From contig NC_135553.1 in assembly GCF_964340395.1 (NCBI RefSeq), forward strand, positions 18,600,501 to 18,664,500: 64,000 bases of DNA, in the 5' to 3' direction. Position numbers and translations under genes: made by a program. The notes below the pieces were generated by a model. The model did no database searches and was not told where the DNA came from. It saw only the letters and a program-made list of their open reading frames with translations. The DNA comes from Glandiceps talaboti (lineage: Eukaryota > Hemichordata > Enteropneusta > Spengelidae). Of the stretch, positions 23,271 to 35,756 are shown in pieces. The first letter of the stretch is position 1. Every line of letters begins with the position of its first letter.

Positions 23271-23972
23271 CTGTGTACATCAAATCAATATCATGTCTAA
23301 CTCTGAAACTGTCTGTTGTATTTTAGTGATGTCACAAAAACTGTAAGCTTATAAACTGTCATGGTGACATGATTTACATATTCTGTATTACTTCTGAGTG
23401 TTAAAGCTTTCCGTGAATAATGTGGTGTCGTTGAAAGTTATTTAGAATATAAATAAATATGTAGTACTCCAAAATTAGTTTTCCTAAACCCGTCAGTGTT
23501 TGGTCAAGAAGATTGCAAAGTAGAATTTTAATTTTGGTATAGATAAAGACAAGGTTAACATCGGTTATCTTTTAAGAATGTCTGATAGTTCATGAAACTG
23601 ACACTATCGGGAATGAAATATACACTGAACTTTAGTCAAATTTACGATCCTGACTGCAATCTTCATAACCAATCAAATCAGATCATCTCAAGTTCAAACA
23701 ATATTTACTACCAATCCTATCTTTTCATAATTGACCAATCATATGAAAGTCAATACCAAATTCGCACCAATATGTATGGAATGTAGGAAAACCTATATAA
23801 ACCCTTATTTCTGTGTGATCTGTAGGAGTTTTGTTAGATGTCAATAAAGTACGAGTAGCTATTCTTACAGTACTTGGTTGTGTGTGGACATCATTCCTTT
23901 CCAGAACCTGTTTCTAAACAATCAACTTATCCCACAGATAGTGAGATTGTACAAGCAAATTTACCCATCTAC

Positions 23973-24026
23973 CTGATGTTGTTGCTATAGATGTTGTTGA
24001 TATTGATACGATAGGCGTCGTCACCG
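23973..24026 (-). CDS. Stalk exon A, unit 3
   Basis: Third copy of exon A. The intron reads GTAGATGGGTAAAT here (GGGAAAAT in most copies), adding a GGTAAA motif 8 nt past the donor. Confidence 0.72.
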
Positions 24027-24095
24027 CTATGAACATATACAAGAAGTAATTATCTTTTATCGATTTTATCCAGATTCAGTGACTGACTGACTGAC

Positions 24096-24155
<60 letters not shown>

Positions 24156-24291
24156 CATTGCAAAAACTGAATTTTAATTATTGTAGAGTATAGATCAAAA
24201 CAAGGTGAAAATATCGACTATCTTTTAAGAATATCTGTGAGTTCATGAAACTGACTGTGAGATTCTACAAATAGCAAATTGTCCCATCTAC

Positions 24292-24345
24292 CTGATGTTG
24301 TTGCTATAGGTGCTGCTGATGTTGCTGCGATAGGCGTCGTCACCG
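24292..24345 (-). CDS. Stalk exon B, unit 3
   Basis: Third copy of exon B, same splice sites and phase. Confidence 0.72.
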
Positions 24346-24798
24346 CTATGAAAATAAACACAAAAGAACATGAAAACAGAGTTAGTGAAGTTTAATATAA
24401 TTACAATGGGAGGGAAGAATGTTTTCACCATATTCTTCTCTGTCTGATAGACTAGTCCAATTTCTTATCAAAGTTAATTAATGTAATTTACATATTTTTC
24501 ATCGCGTCCAACAATATGTGATTACACAATTTGTAAAGTAATTATCTTTTATCGACATCATCCAGATTGATTGCTTGCTTGCTTGCTTGATTGATTGATT
24601 GATTGATTGATTGATCAATTGATTTCAATCTGAGTCTGAATGAGAGTGAGTGAGTGAGTGAGTGAGTGAGTGAGTGAGTGAGTGAGTGAGTGAGTGAGTG
24701 AGTGAGTGAGTGAGTGAGGGAGGGAGGGAGGGAGGGAGGGAGTGTGTGAATGAGTGGGCGGGTAGATGGGTGAGTTTGGAGTGAATTGAGTGAGTGAG

Positions 24799-25465
24799 TT
24801 GTTGTTGTTGTTGTTTCTTTATTCCTCCTCAAAGAGAAGAGTTACAACTCAGTTCACAAATATACAAAAAACAAAATAATAAATAAATAACTATAGAGTG
24901 CATGACTTCATTAGTCAGTTAAACGATAAACTTAAGGATTTTATCTTGAATATTTCCTATTTGTTCGGTTGCTGAAATTTATACTTACTGTCTTCTAAAA
25001 AATTGACAGTAAGAAATAGGAGTGTGACGAGACATCATAATCCAATCAAAAGTCTAAGCATGTGTCTATAAGCTTATAGACTATATCTTGAAATATTTCC
25101 CATTCGTATGGTTGCTGAAAGTGTTTTTTGCTATCTTCTAAGATGCTGATAGTAAAATCAACTTCATTTAAGTTGTACAAACGTACAGCAAAGTTAACGT
25201 TGATATTATCAAACATAGTTGACCAGAAAATGTCTCTTCGTACAGCCGTATTACGACATGAAGTCAATAAATGAGTTAGATAATCTCCAACGAGCTCTTG
25301 GCATTTAGAACATTCAGTTTGTCCTAAAGAGGCTAGGATTTTCATTATTTTGTAAACTATTGGCCTGTAACGAGGAAACTTACGTGATTGGAAATACAGA
25401 TGAAACGGTACAAGGCTCTGGTGTAATTGAGAGAAGAGTAATAGTTCGTCTCTACTATCTAGTCT
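24799..25465 (-). pseudogene. 5'-truncated LINE fragment, unit 3
   Basis: Copy of the unit 1 fragment; 99-codon frame at 25046-25345; lacks the extra TAT. Confidence 0.85.
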
Positions 25466-26167
25466 CTGTGTACATCAAATCAATATCATGTCTAACTCTG
25501 AAACTGTCTGTTGTATTTTAGTGATGTCACAAAAACTGTAAGCTTATAAACTGTCATGGTGACATGATTTACATATTCTGTATTACTTCTGAGTGTTAAA
25601 GCTTTCCGTGAATAATGTGGTGTCGTTGAAAGTTATTTAGAATATAAATAAATATGTAGTACTCCAAAATTAGTTTTCCTAAACCCGTCAGTGTTTGGTC
25701 AAGAAGATTGCAAAGTAGAATTTTAATTTTGGTATAGATAAAGACAAGGTTAACATCGGTTATCTTTTAAGAATGTCTGATAGTTCATGAAACTGACACT
25801 ATCGGGAATGAAATATACACTGAACTTTAGTCAAATTTACGATCCTGACTGCAATCTTCATAACCAATCAAATCAGATCATCTCAAGTTCAAACAATATT
25901 TACTACCAATCCTATCTTTTCATAATTGACCAATCATATGAAAGTCAATACCAAATTCGCACCAATATGTATGGAATGTAGGAAAACCTATATAAACCCT
26001 TATTTCTGTGTGATCTGTAGGAGTTTTGTTAGATGTCAATAAAGTACGAGTAGCTATTCTTACAGTACTTGGTTGTGTGTGGACATCATTCCTTTCCAGA
26101 ACCTGTTTCTAAACAATCAACTTATCCCACAGATAGTGAGATTGTACAAGCAAATTTACCCATCTAC

Positions 26168-26221
26168 CTGATGTTGTTGCTATAGATGTTGTTGATATTG
26201 ATACGATAGGCGTCGTCACCG
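26168..26221 (-). CDS. Stalk exon A, unit 4
   Basis: Fourth copy of exon A, with the GGTAAA variant in the intron as in unit 3. Confidence 0.72.
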
Positions 26222-26290
26222 CTATGAACATATACAAGAAGTAATTATCTTTTATCGATTTTATCCAGATTCAGTGACTGACTGACTGAC

Positions 26291-26370
<80 letters not shown>

Positions 26371-26506
26371 CATTGCAAAAACTGAATTTTAATTATTGTA
26401 GAGTATAGATCAAAACAAGGTGAAAATATCGACTATCTTTTAAGAATATCTGTGAGTTCATGAAACTGACTGTGAGATTCTACAAATAGCAAATTGTCCC
26501 ATCTAC

Positions 26507-26560
26507 CTGATGTTGTTGCTATAGGTGCTGCTGATGTTGCTGCGATAGGCGTCGTCACCG
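26507..26560 (-). CDS. Stalk exon B, unit 4
   Basis: Fourth copy of exon B, same splice sites and phase. Confidence 0.72.
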
Positions 26561-27033
26561 CTATGAAAATAAACACAAAAGAACATGAAAACAGAGTTAG
26601 TGAAGTTTAATATAATTACAATGGGAGGGAAGAATGTTTTCACCATATTCTTCTCTGTCTGATAGACTAGTCCAATTTCTTATCAAAGTTAATTAATGTA
26701 ATTTACATATTTTTCATCGCGTCCAACAATATGTGATTACACAATTTGTAAAGTAATTATCTTTTATCGACATCATCCAGATTGATTGCTTGCTTGCTTG
26801 CTTGATTGATTGATTAATTGATTGATTGATCAATTGATTTCAATCTGAGTCTGAATGAGAGTGAGTGAGTGAGTGAGTGAGTGAGTGAGTGAGTGAGTGA
26901 GTGAGTGAGTGAGTGAGTGAGTGAGTGAGTGAGTGAGTGAGTGAGTGAGTGAGGGAGGGAGGGAGGGAGGGAGGGAGTGTGTGAATGAGTGGGCGGGTAG
27001 ATGGGTGAGTTTGGAGTGAATTGAGTGAGTGAA

Positions 27034-27703
27034 TTGTTGTTGTTGTTGTTTCTTTATTCCTCCTCAAAGAGAAGAGTTACAACTCAGTTCACAAATATAC
27101 AAAAAACAAAATAATAAATAAATAACTATAGAGTGCATGACTTCATTAGTCAGTTAAACGATAAACTTAAGGATTTTATCTTGAATATTTCCTATTTGTT
27201 CGGTTGCTGAAATTTATACTTACTGTCTTCTAAAAAATTGACAGTAAGAAATAGGAGTGTGACGAGACATCATAATCCAATCAAAAGTCTAAGCATGTGT
27301 CTATAAGCTTATAGACTATATCTTGAAATATTTCCCATTCGTATGGTTGCTGAAAGTGTTTTTTGCTATCTTCTAAGATGCTGATAGTAAAATCAACTTC
27401 ATTTAAGTTGTACAAACGTACAGCAAAGTTAACGTTGATATTATCAAACATAGTTGACCAGAAAATGTCTCTTCGTACAGCCGTATTACGACATGAAGTC
27501 AATAAATGAGTTAGATAATCTCCAACGAGCTCTTGGCATTTAGAACATTCAGTTTGTCCTAAAGAGGCTAGGATTTTCATTATTTTGTAAACTATTGGCC
27601 TGTAACGAGGAAACTTTATACGTGATTGGAAATACAGATGAAACGGTACAAGGCTCTGGTGTAATTGAGAGAAGAGTAATAGTTCGTCTCTACTATCTAG
27701 TCT
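27034..27703 (-). pseudogene. 5'-truncated LINE fragment, unit 4
   Basis: Copy of the unit 2 subtype; 99-codon frame at 27281-27580. Confidence 0.85.
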
Positions 27704-28405
27704 CTGTGTACATCAAATCAATATCATGTCTAACTCTGAAACTGTCTGTTGTATTTTAGTGATGTCACAAAAACTGTAAGCTTATAAACTGTCATGGTGA
27801 CATGATTTACATATTCTGTATTACTTCTGAGTGTTAAAGCTTTCCGTGAATAATGTGGTGTCGTTGAAAGTTATTTAGAATATAAATAAATATGTAGTAC
27901 TCCAAAATTAGTTTTCCTAAACCCGTCAGTGTTTGGTCAAGAAGATTGCAAAGTAGAATTTTAATTTTGGTATAGATAAAGACAAGGTTAACATCGGTTA
28001 TCTTTTAAGAATGTCTGATAGTTCATGAAACTGACACTATCGGGAATGAAATATACACTGAACTTTAGTCAAATTTACGATCCTGACTGCAATCTTCATA
28101 ACCAATCAAATCAGATCATCTCAAGTTCAAACAATATTTACTACCAATCCTATCTTTTCATAATTGACCAATCATATGAAAGTCAATACCAAATTCGCAC
28201 CAATATGTATGGAATGTAGGAAAACCTATATAAACCCTTATTTCTGTGTGATCTGTAGGAGTTTTGTTAGATGTCAATAAAGTACGAGTAGCTATTCTTA
28301 CAGTACTTGGTTGTGTGTGGACATCATTCCTTTCCAGAACCTGTTTCTAAACAATCAACTTATCCCACAGATAGTGAGATTGTACAAGCAAATTTTCCCA
28401 TCTAC

Positions 28406-28459
28406 CTGATGTTGTTGCTATAGATGTTGTTGATATTGATACGATAGGCGTCGTCACCG
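28406..28459 (-). CDS. Stalk exon A, unit 5
   Basis: Fifth copy of exon A, same splice sites and phase. Confidence 0.72.
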
Positions 28460-28528
28460 CTATGAACATATACAAGAAGTAATTATCTTTTATCGATTTT
28501 ATCCAGATTCAGTGACTGACTGACTGAC

Positions 28529-28604
<76 letters not shown>

Positions 28605-28740
28605 CATTGCAAAAACTGAATTTTAATTATTGTAGAGTATAGATCAAAACAAGGTGAAAATATCGACTATCTTTTAAGAATATCTGTGAGTTCATGAAAC
28701 TGACTGTGAGATTCTACAAATAGCAAATTGTCCCATCTAC

Positions 28741-28794
28741 CTGATGTTGTTGCTATAGGTGCTGCTGATGTTGCTGCGATAGGCGTCGTCACCG
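28741..28794 (-). CDS. Stalk exon B, unit 5
   Basis: Fifth copy of exon B, same splice sites and phase. Confidence 0.72.
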
Positions 28795-29255
28795 CTATGA
28801 AAATAAACACAAAAGAACATGAAAACAGAGTTAGTGAAGTTTAATATAATTACAATGGGAGGGAAGAATGTTTTCACCATATTCTTCTCTGTCTGATAGA
28901 CTAGTCCAATTTCTTATCAAAGTTAATTAATGTAATTTACATATTTTTCATCGCGTCCAACAATATGTGATTACACAATTTGTAAAGTAATTATCTTTTA
29001 TCGACATCATCCAGATTGATTGCTTGCTTGCTTGCTTGATTGATTGATTGATTGATTGATTGATCAATTGATTTCAATCTGAGTCTGAATGAGAGTGAGT
29101 GAGTGAGTGAGTGAGTGAGTGAGTGAGTGAGTGAGTGAGTGAGTGAGTGAGTGAGTGAGTGAGTGAGTGAGGGAGGGAGGGAGGGAGGGAGGGAGGGAGT
29201 GTGTGAATGAGTGGGCGGGTAGATGGGTGAGTTTGGAGTGAATTGAGTGAGTGAG

Positions 29256-29916
29256 TTGTTGTTGTTTCTTTATTCCTCCTCAAAGAGAAGAGTTACAACT
29301 CAGTTCACAAATATACAAAAAACAAAATAATAAATAAATAACTATAGAGTGCATGACTTCATTAGTCAGTTAAACGATAAACTTAAGGATTTTATCTTGA
29401 ATATTTCCTATTTGTTCGGTTGCTGAAATTTATACTTACTGTCTTCTAAAAAATTGACAGTAAGAAATAGGAGTGTGACGAGACATCATAATCCAATCAA
29501 AAGTCTAAGCATGTGTCTATAAGCTTATAGACTATATCTTGAAATATTTCCCATTCGTATGGTTGCTGAAAGTGTTTTTTGCTATCTTCTAAGATGCTGA
29601 TAGTAAAATCAACTTCATTTAAGTTGTACAAACGTACAGCAAAGTTAACGTTGATATTATCAAACATAGTTGACCAGAAAATGTCTCTTCGTACAGCCGT
29701 ATTACGACATGAAGTCAATAAATGAGTTAGATAATCTCCAACGAGCTCTTGGCATTTAGAACATTCAGTTTGTCCTAAAGAGGCTAGGATTTTCATTATT
29801 TTGTAAACTATTGGCCTGTAACGAGGAAACTTACGTGATTGGAAATACAGATGAAACGGTACAAGGCTCTGGTGTAATTGAGAGAAGAGTAATAGTTCGT
29901 CTCTACTATCTAGTCT
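29256..29916 (-). pseudogene. 5'-truncated LINE fragment, unit 5
   Basis: Copy of the unit 1 subtype; 99-codon frame at 29497-29796. Confidence 0.85.
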
Positions 29917-30618
29917 CTGTGTACATCAAATCAATATCATGTCTAACTCTGAAACTGTCTGTTGTATTTTAGTGATGTCACAAAAACTGTAAGCTTATAA
30001 ACTGTCATGGTGACATGATTTACATATTCTGTATTACTTCTGAGTGTTAAAGCTTTCCGTGAATAATGTGGTGTCGTTGAAAGTTATTTAGAATATAAAT
30101 AAATATGTAGTACTCCAAAATTAGTTTTCCTAAACCCGTCAGTGTTTGGTCAAGAAGATTGCAAAGTAGAATTTTAATTTTGGTATAGATAAAGACAAGG
30201 TTAACATCGGTTATCTTTTAAGAATGTCTGATAGTTCATGAAACTGACACTATCGGGAATGAAATATACACTGAACTTTAGTCAAATTTACGATCCTGAC
30301 TGCAATCTTCATAACCAATCAAATCAGATCATCTCAAGTTCAAACAATATTTACTACCAATCCTATCTTTTCATAATTGACCAATCATATGAAAGTCAAT
30401 ACCAAATTCGCACCAATATGTATGGAATGTAGGAAAACCTATATAAACCCTTATTTCTGTGTGATCTGTAGGAGTTTTGTTAGATGTCAATAAAGTACGA
30501 GTAGCTATTCTTACAGTACTTGGTTGTGTGTGGACATCATTCCTTTCCAGAACCTGTTTCTAAACAATCAACTTATCCCACAGATAGTGAGATTGTACAA
30601 GCAAATTTTCCCATCTAC

Positions 30619-30672
30619 CTGATGTTGTTGCTATAGATGTTGTTGATATTGATACGATAGGCGTCGTCACCG
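30619..30672 (-). CDS. Stalk exon A, unit 6
   Basis: Sixth copy of exon A, same splice sites and phase. Confidence 0.72.
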
Positions 30673-30769
30673 CTATGAACATATACAAGAAGTAATTATC
30701 TTTTATCGATTTTATCCAGATTCAGTGACTGACTGACTGACTGACTGACTGACTGACTGACTGACTGAC

Positions 30770-30809
<40 letters not shown>

Positions 30810-30945
30810 CATTGCAAAAACTGAATTTTAATTATTGTAGAGTATAGATCAAAAGAAGGTGAAAATATCGACTATCTTTTAAGAATATCTGTGAGTTCAT
30901 GAAACTGACTGTGAGATTCTACAAATAGCAAATTGTCCCATCTAC

Positions 30946-30999
30946 CTGATGTTGTTGCTATAGGTGCTGCTGATGTTGCTGCGATAGGCGTCGTCACCG
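30946..30999 (-). CDS. Stalk exon B, unit 6
   Basis: Sixth copy of exon B, same splice sites and phase. Confidence 0.72.
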
Positions 31000-31460
31000 C
31001 TATGAAAATAAACACAAAAGAACATGAAAACAGAGTTAGTGAAGTTTAATATAATTACAATGGGAGGGAAGAATGTTTTCACCATATTCTTCTCTGTCTG
31101 ATAGACTAGTCCAATTTCTTATCAAAGTTAATTAATGTAATTTACATATTTTTCATCGCGTCCAACAATATGTGATTACACAATTTGTAAAGTAATTATC
31201 TTTTATCGACATCATCCAGATTGATTGCTTGCTTGCTTGCTTGATTGATTGATTAATTGATTGATTGATCAATTGATTTCAATCTGAGTCTGAATGAGAG
31301 TGAGTGAGTGAGTGAGTGAGTGAGTGAGTGAGTGAGTGAGTGAGTGAGTGAGTGAGTGAGTGAGTGAGTGAGTGAGGGAGGGAGGGAGGGAGGGAGGGAG
31401 GGAGTGTGTGAATGAGTGGGCGGGTAGATGGGTGAGTTTGGAGTGAATTGAGTGAGTGAA

Positions 31461-32130
31461 TTGTTGTTGTTGTTGTTTCTTTATTCCTCCTCAAAGAGAA
31501 GAGTTACAACTCAGTTCACAAATATACAAAAAACAAAATAATAAATAAATAACTATAGAGTGCATGACTTCATTAGTCAGTTAAACGATAAACTTAAGGA
31601 TTTTATCTTGAATATTTCCTATTTGTTCGGTTGCTGAAATTTATACTTACTGTCTTCTAAAAAATGGACAGTAAGAAATAGGAGTGTGACGAGACATCAT
31701 AATCCAATCAAAAGTCTAAGCATGTGTCTATAAGCTTATAGACTATATCTTGAAATATTTCCCATTCGTATGGTTGCTGAAAGTGTTTTTTGCTATCTTC
31801 TAAGATGCTGATAGTAAAATCAACTTCATTTAAGTTGTACAAACGTACAGCAAAGTTAACGTTGATATTATCAAACATAGTTGACCAGAAAATGTCTCTT
31901 CGTACAGCCGTATTACGACATGAAGTCAATAAATGAGTTAGATAATCTCCAACGAGCTCTTGGCATTTAGAACATTCAGTTTGTCCTAAAGAGGCTAGGA
32001 TTTTCATTATTTTGTAAACTATTGGCCTGTAACGAGGAAACTTTATACGTGATTGGAAATACAGATGAAACGGTACAAGGCTCTGGTGTAATTGAGAGAA
32101 GAGTAATAGTTCGTCTCTACTATCTAGTCT
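31461..32130 (-). pseudogene. 5'-truncated LINE fragment, unit 6
   Basis: Copy of the unit 2 subtype; 99-codon frame at 31708-32007. Confidence 0.85.
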
Positions 32131-32832
32131 CTGTGTACATCAAATCAATATCATGTCTAACTCTGAAACTGTCTGTTGTATTTTAGTGATGTCACAAAAA
32201 CTGTAAGCTTATAAACTGTCATGGTGACATGATTTACATATTCTGTATTACTTCTGAGTGTTAAAGCTTTCCGTGAATAATGTGGTGTCGTTGAAAGTTA
32301 TTTAGAATATAAATAAATATGTAGTACTCCAAAATTAGTTTTCCTAAACCCGTCAGTGTTTGGTCAAGAAGATTGCAAAGTAGAATTTTAATTTTGGTAT
32401 AGATAAAGACAAGGTTAACATCGGTTATCTTTTAAGAATGTCTGATAGTTCATGAAACTGACACTATCGGGAATGAAATATACACTGAACTTTAGTCAAA
32501 TTTACGATCCTGACTGCAATCTTCATAACCAATCAAATCAGATCATCTCAAGTTCAAACAATATTTACTACCAATCCTATCTTTTCATAATTGACCAATC
32601 ATATGAAAGTCAATACCAAATTCGCACCAATATGTATGGAATGTAGGAAAACCTATATAAACCCTTATTTTTGTGTGATCTGTAGGTATTTTGATAGATG
32701 TCAATAAAGTACGAGTAGCTATTCTTACAGTACTTGGTTGTGTGTGGACATCATTCCTTTCCAGAACCTGTTTCTAAACAATCAACTTATCCCACAGATA
32801 GTGAGATTGTACAAGCAAATTTTCCCATCTAC

Positions 32833-32886
32833 CTGATGTTGTTGCTATAGATGTTGTTGATATTGATACGATAGGCGTCGTCACCG
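32833..32886 (-). CDS. Stalk exon A, unit 7
   Basis: Seventh copy of exon A, same splice sites and phase. Confidence 0.72.
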
Positions 32887-32985
32887 CTATGAACATATAC
32901 AAGAAGTAATTATCTTTTATCGATTTTATCCAGATTCAGTGACTGACTGACTGACTGACTGACTGATTGATTGATTGATTGATTG

Positions 32986-33023
<38 letters not shown>

Positions 33024-33159
33024 CATTGCAAAAACTGAATTTTAATTATTGTAGAGTATAGATCAAAAGAAGGTGAAAATATCGACTATCTTTTAAGAAT
33101 ATCTGTGAGTTCATGAAACTGACTGTGAGATTCTACAAATAGCAAATTGTCCCATCTAC

Positions 33160-33213
33160 CTGATGTTGTTGCTATAGGTGCTGCTGATGTTGCTGCGATA
33201 GGCGTCGTCACCG
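33160..33213 (-). CDS. Stalk exon B, unit 7
   Basis: Seventh copy of exon B, same splice sites and phase. Confidence 0.72.
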
Positions 33214-33686
33214 CTATGAAAATAAACACAAAAGAACATGAAAACAGAGTTAGTGAAGTTTAATATAATTACAATGGGAGGGAAGAATGTTTTCACCATA
33301 TTCTTCTCTGTCTGATAGACTAGTCCAATTTCTTATCAAAGTTAATTAATGTAATTTACATATTTTTCATCGCGTCCAACAATATGTGATTACACAATTT
33401 GTAAAGTAATTATCTTTTATCGACATCATCCAGATTGATTGCTTGCTTGCTTGCTTGATTGATTGATTGATTGATTGATTGATCAATTGATTTCAATCTG
33501 AGTCTGAATGAGAGTGAGTGAGTGAGTGAGTGAGTGAGTGAGTGAGTGAGTGAGTGAGTGAGTGAGTGAGTGAGTGAGTGAGTGAGTGAGTGAGTGAGGG
33601 AGGGAGGGAGGGAGGTAGGGAGGGAGGGTGTGTGTGAATGAGTGGGCGGGTAGATGGGTGAGTTTGGAGTGAATTGAGTGAGTGAG

Positions 33687-34356
33687 TTGTTGTTGTTGTT
33701 GTTTCTTTATTCCTCCTCAAAGAGAAGAGTTACAACTCAGTTCACAAATATACAAAAAACAAAATAATAAATAAATAACTATAGAGTGCATGACTTCATT
33801 AGTCAGTTAAACGATAAACTTAAGGATTTTATCTTGAATATTTCCTATTTGTTCGGTTGCTGAAATTTATACTTACTGTCTTCTAAAAAATTGACAGTAA
33901 GAAATAGGAGTGTGACGAGACATCATAATCCAATCAAAAGTCTAAGCATGTGTCTATAAGCTTATAGACTATATCTTGAAATATTTCCCATTCGTATGGT
34001 TGCTGAAAGTGTTTTTTGCTATCTTCTAAGATGCTGATAGTAAAATCAACTTCATTTAAGTTGTACAAACGTACAGCAAAGTTAACGTTGATATTATCAA
34101 ACATAGTTGACCAGAAAATGTCTCTTCGTACAGCCGTATTACGACATGAAGTCAATAAATGAGTTAGATAATCTCCAACGAGCTCTTGGCATTTAGAACA
34201 TTCAGTTTGTCCTAAAGAGGCTAGGATTTTCATTATTTTGTAAACTATTGGCCTGTAACGAGGAAACTTTATACGTGATTGGAAATACAGATGAAACGGT
34301 ACAAGGCTCTGGTGTAATTGAGAGAAGAGTAATAGTTCGTCTCTACTATCTAGTCT
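33687..34356 (-). pseudogene. 5'-truncated LINE fragment, unit 7
   Basis: Copy with the extra TAT; 99-codon frame at 33934-34233. Confidence 0.85.
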
Positions 34357-35058
34357 CTGTGTACATCAAATCAATATCATGTCTAACTCTGAAACTGTCT
34401 GTTGTATTTTAGTGATGTCACAAAAACTGTAAGCTTATAAACTGTCATGGTGACATGATTTACATATTCTGTATTACTTCTGAGTGTTAAAGCTTTCCGT
34501 GAATAATGTGGTGTCGTTGAAAGTTATTTAGAATATAAATAAATATGTAGTACTCCAAAATTAGTTTTCCTAAACCCGTCAGTGTTTGGTCAAGAAGATT
34601 GCAAAGTAGAATTTTAATTTTGGTATAGATAAAGACAAGGTTAACATCGGTTATCTTTTAAGAATGTCTGATAGTTCATGAAACTGACACTATCAGGAAT
34701 GAAATATACACTGAACTTTAGTCAAATTTACGATCCTGACTGCAATCTTCATAACCAATCAAATCAGATCATCTCAAGTTCAAACAATATATACTACCAA
34801 TCCTATCTTTTCATAATTGACCAATCATATGAAAGTCAATACCAAATTCGCACCAATATGTATGGAATGTAGGAAAACCTATATAAACCCTTATTTCTGT
34901 GTGATCTGTAGGAGTTTTGTTAGATGTCAATAAAGTACGAGTAGCTATTCTTACAGTACTTGGTTGTGTGTGGACATCATTCCTTTCCAGAACCTGTTTC
35001 TAAACAATCAACTTATCCCACAGATAGTGAGATTGTACAAGCAAATTTTCCCATCTAC

Positions 35059-35112
35059 CTGATGTTGTTGCTATAGATGTTGTTGATATTGATACGATAG
35101 GCGTCGTCACCG
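35059..35112 (-). CDS. Stalk exon A, unit 8
   Basis: Eighth copy of exon A, same splice sites and phase. Confidence 0.72.
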
Positions 35113-35205
35113 CTATGAACATATACAAGAAGTAATTATCTTTTATCGATTTTATCCAGATTCAGTGACTGACTGACTGACTGACTGACTGACTGACTGA
35201 CTGAC

Positions 35206-35253
<48 letters not shown>

Positions 35254-35389
35254 CATTGCAAAAACTGAATTTTAATTATTGTAGAGTATAGATCAAAACA
35301 ATGTGAAAATATCGACTATCTTTTAAGAATATCTGTGAGTTCATGAAACTGACTGTGAGATTCTACAAATAGCAAATTGTCCCATCTAC

Positions 35390-35443
35390 CTGATGTTGTT
35401 GCTATAGGTGCTGCTGATGTTGCTGCGATAGGCGTCGTCACCG
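35390..35443 (-). CDS. Stalk exon B, unit 8
   Basis: Eighth copy of exon B, same splice sites and phase. Confidence 0.72.
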
Positions 35444-35684
35444 CTATGAAAATAAACACAAAAGAACATGAAAACAGAGTTAGTGAAGTTTAATATAATT
35501 ACAATGGGAGGGAAGAATGTTTTCACCATATTCTTCTCTGTCTGATAGACTAGTCCAATTTCTTATCAAAGTTAATTAATGTAATTTACATATTTTTCAT
35601 CGCGTCCAACAATATGTGATTACACAATTTGTAAAGTAATTATCTTTTATCGACATCATCCAGATTGATTGCTTGCTTGCTTGC

Positions 35685-35717
<33 letters not shown>

Positions 35718-35756
35718 CAATTGATTTCAATCTGAGTCTGAATGAGAGTGAGTGAG

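Larger units (their letters stand above)
23271..25465. repeat. 2.2-kb unit 3
   Basis: 2195 bp, the shortest unit, mainly from a shorter (TGAC)n/(TGAT)n tract. Subtype like unit 1 for the LINE part; shares TTTACCC before exon A with unit 4. Confidence 0.95.
25466..27703. repeat. 2.2-kb unit 4
   Basis: 2238 bp. Subtype like unit 2 in its LINE part (GAATTG, extra TAT); like unit 3 in TTTACCC before exon A. Confidence 0.95.
27704..29916. repeat. 2.2-kb unit 5
   Basis: 2213 bp, subtype like unit 1 in the LINE part, with a short (TTG)n LINE tail. Confidence 0.95.
29917..32130. repeat. 2.2-kb unit 6
   Basis: 2214 bp, subtype like unit 2 in the LINE part; has CAAAAGAAGG in place of CAAAACAAGG upstream of exon B, shared with unit 7 and the unit at 51103. 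Confidence 0.95.
32131..34356. repeat. 2.2-kb unit 7
   Basis: 2226 bp. Mosaic: GAGTTG tail as in unit 1 but the extra TAT as in unit 2. Has private changes, for example TAGGTATTTTGATAG inside the 342-bp insert. Confidence 0.95.
34357..35756. repeat. 2.2-kb unit 8, cut by the 697-codon LINE
   Basis: Starts like the other units and carries exons A and B. After the GAGAGTGAGTGAG tract it passes into the 3' end of the 697-codon LINE instead of the (GAGT)n and short LINE fragment. It marks the switch from the 2.2-kb array to the 7.2-kb array. Confidence 0.92.
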
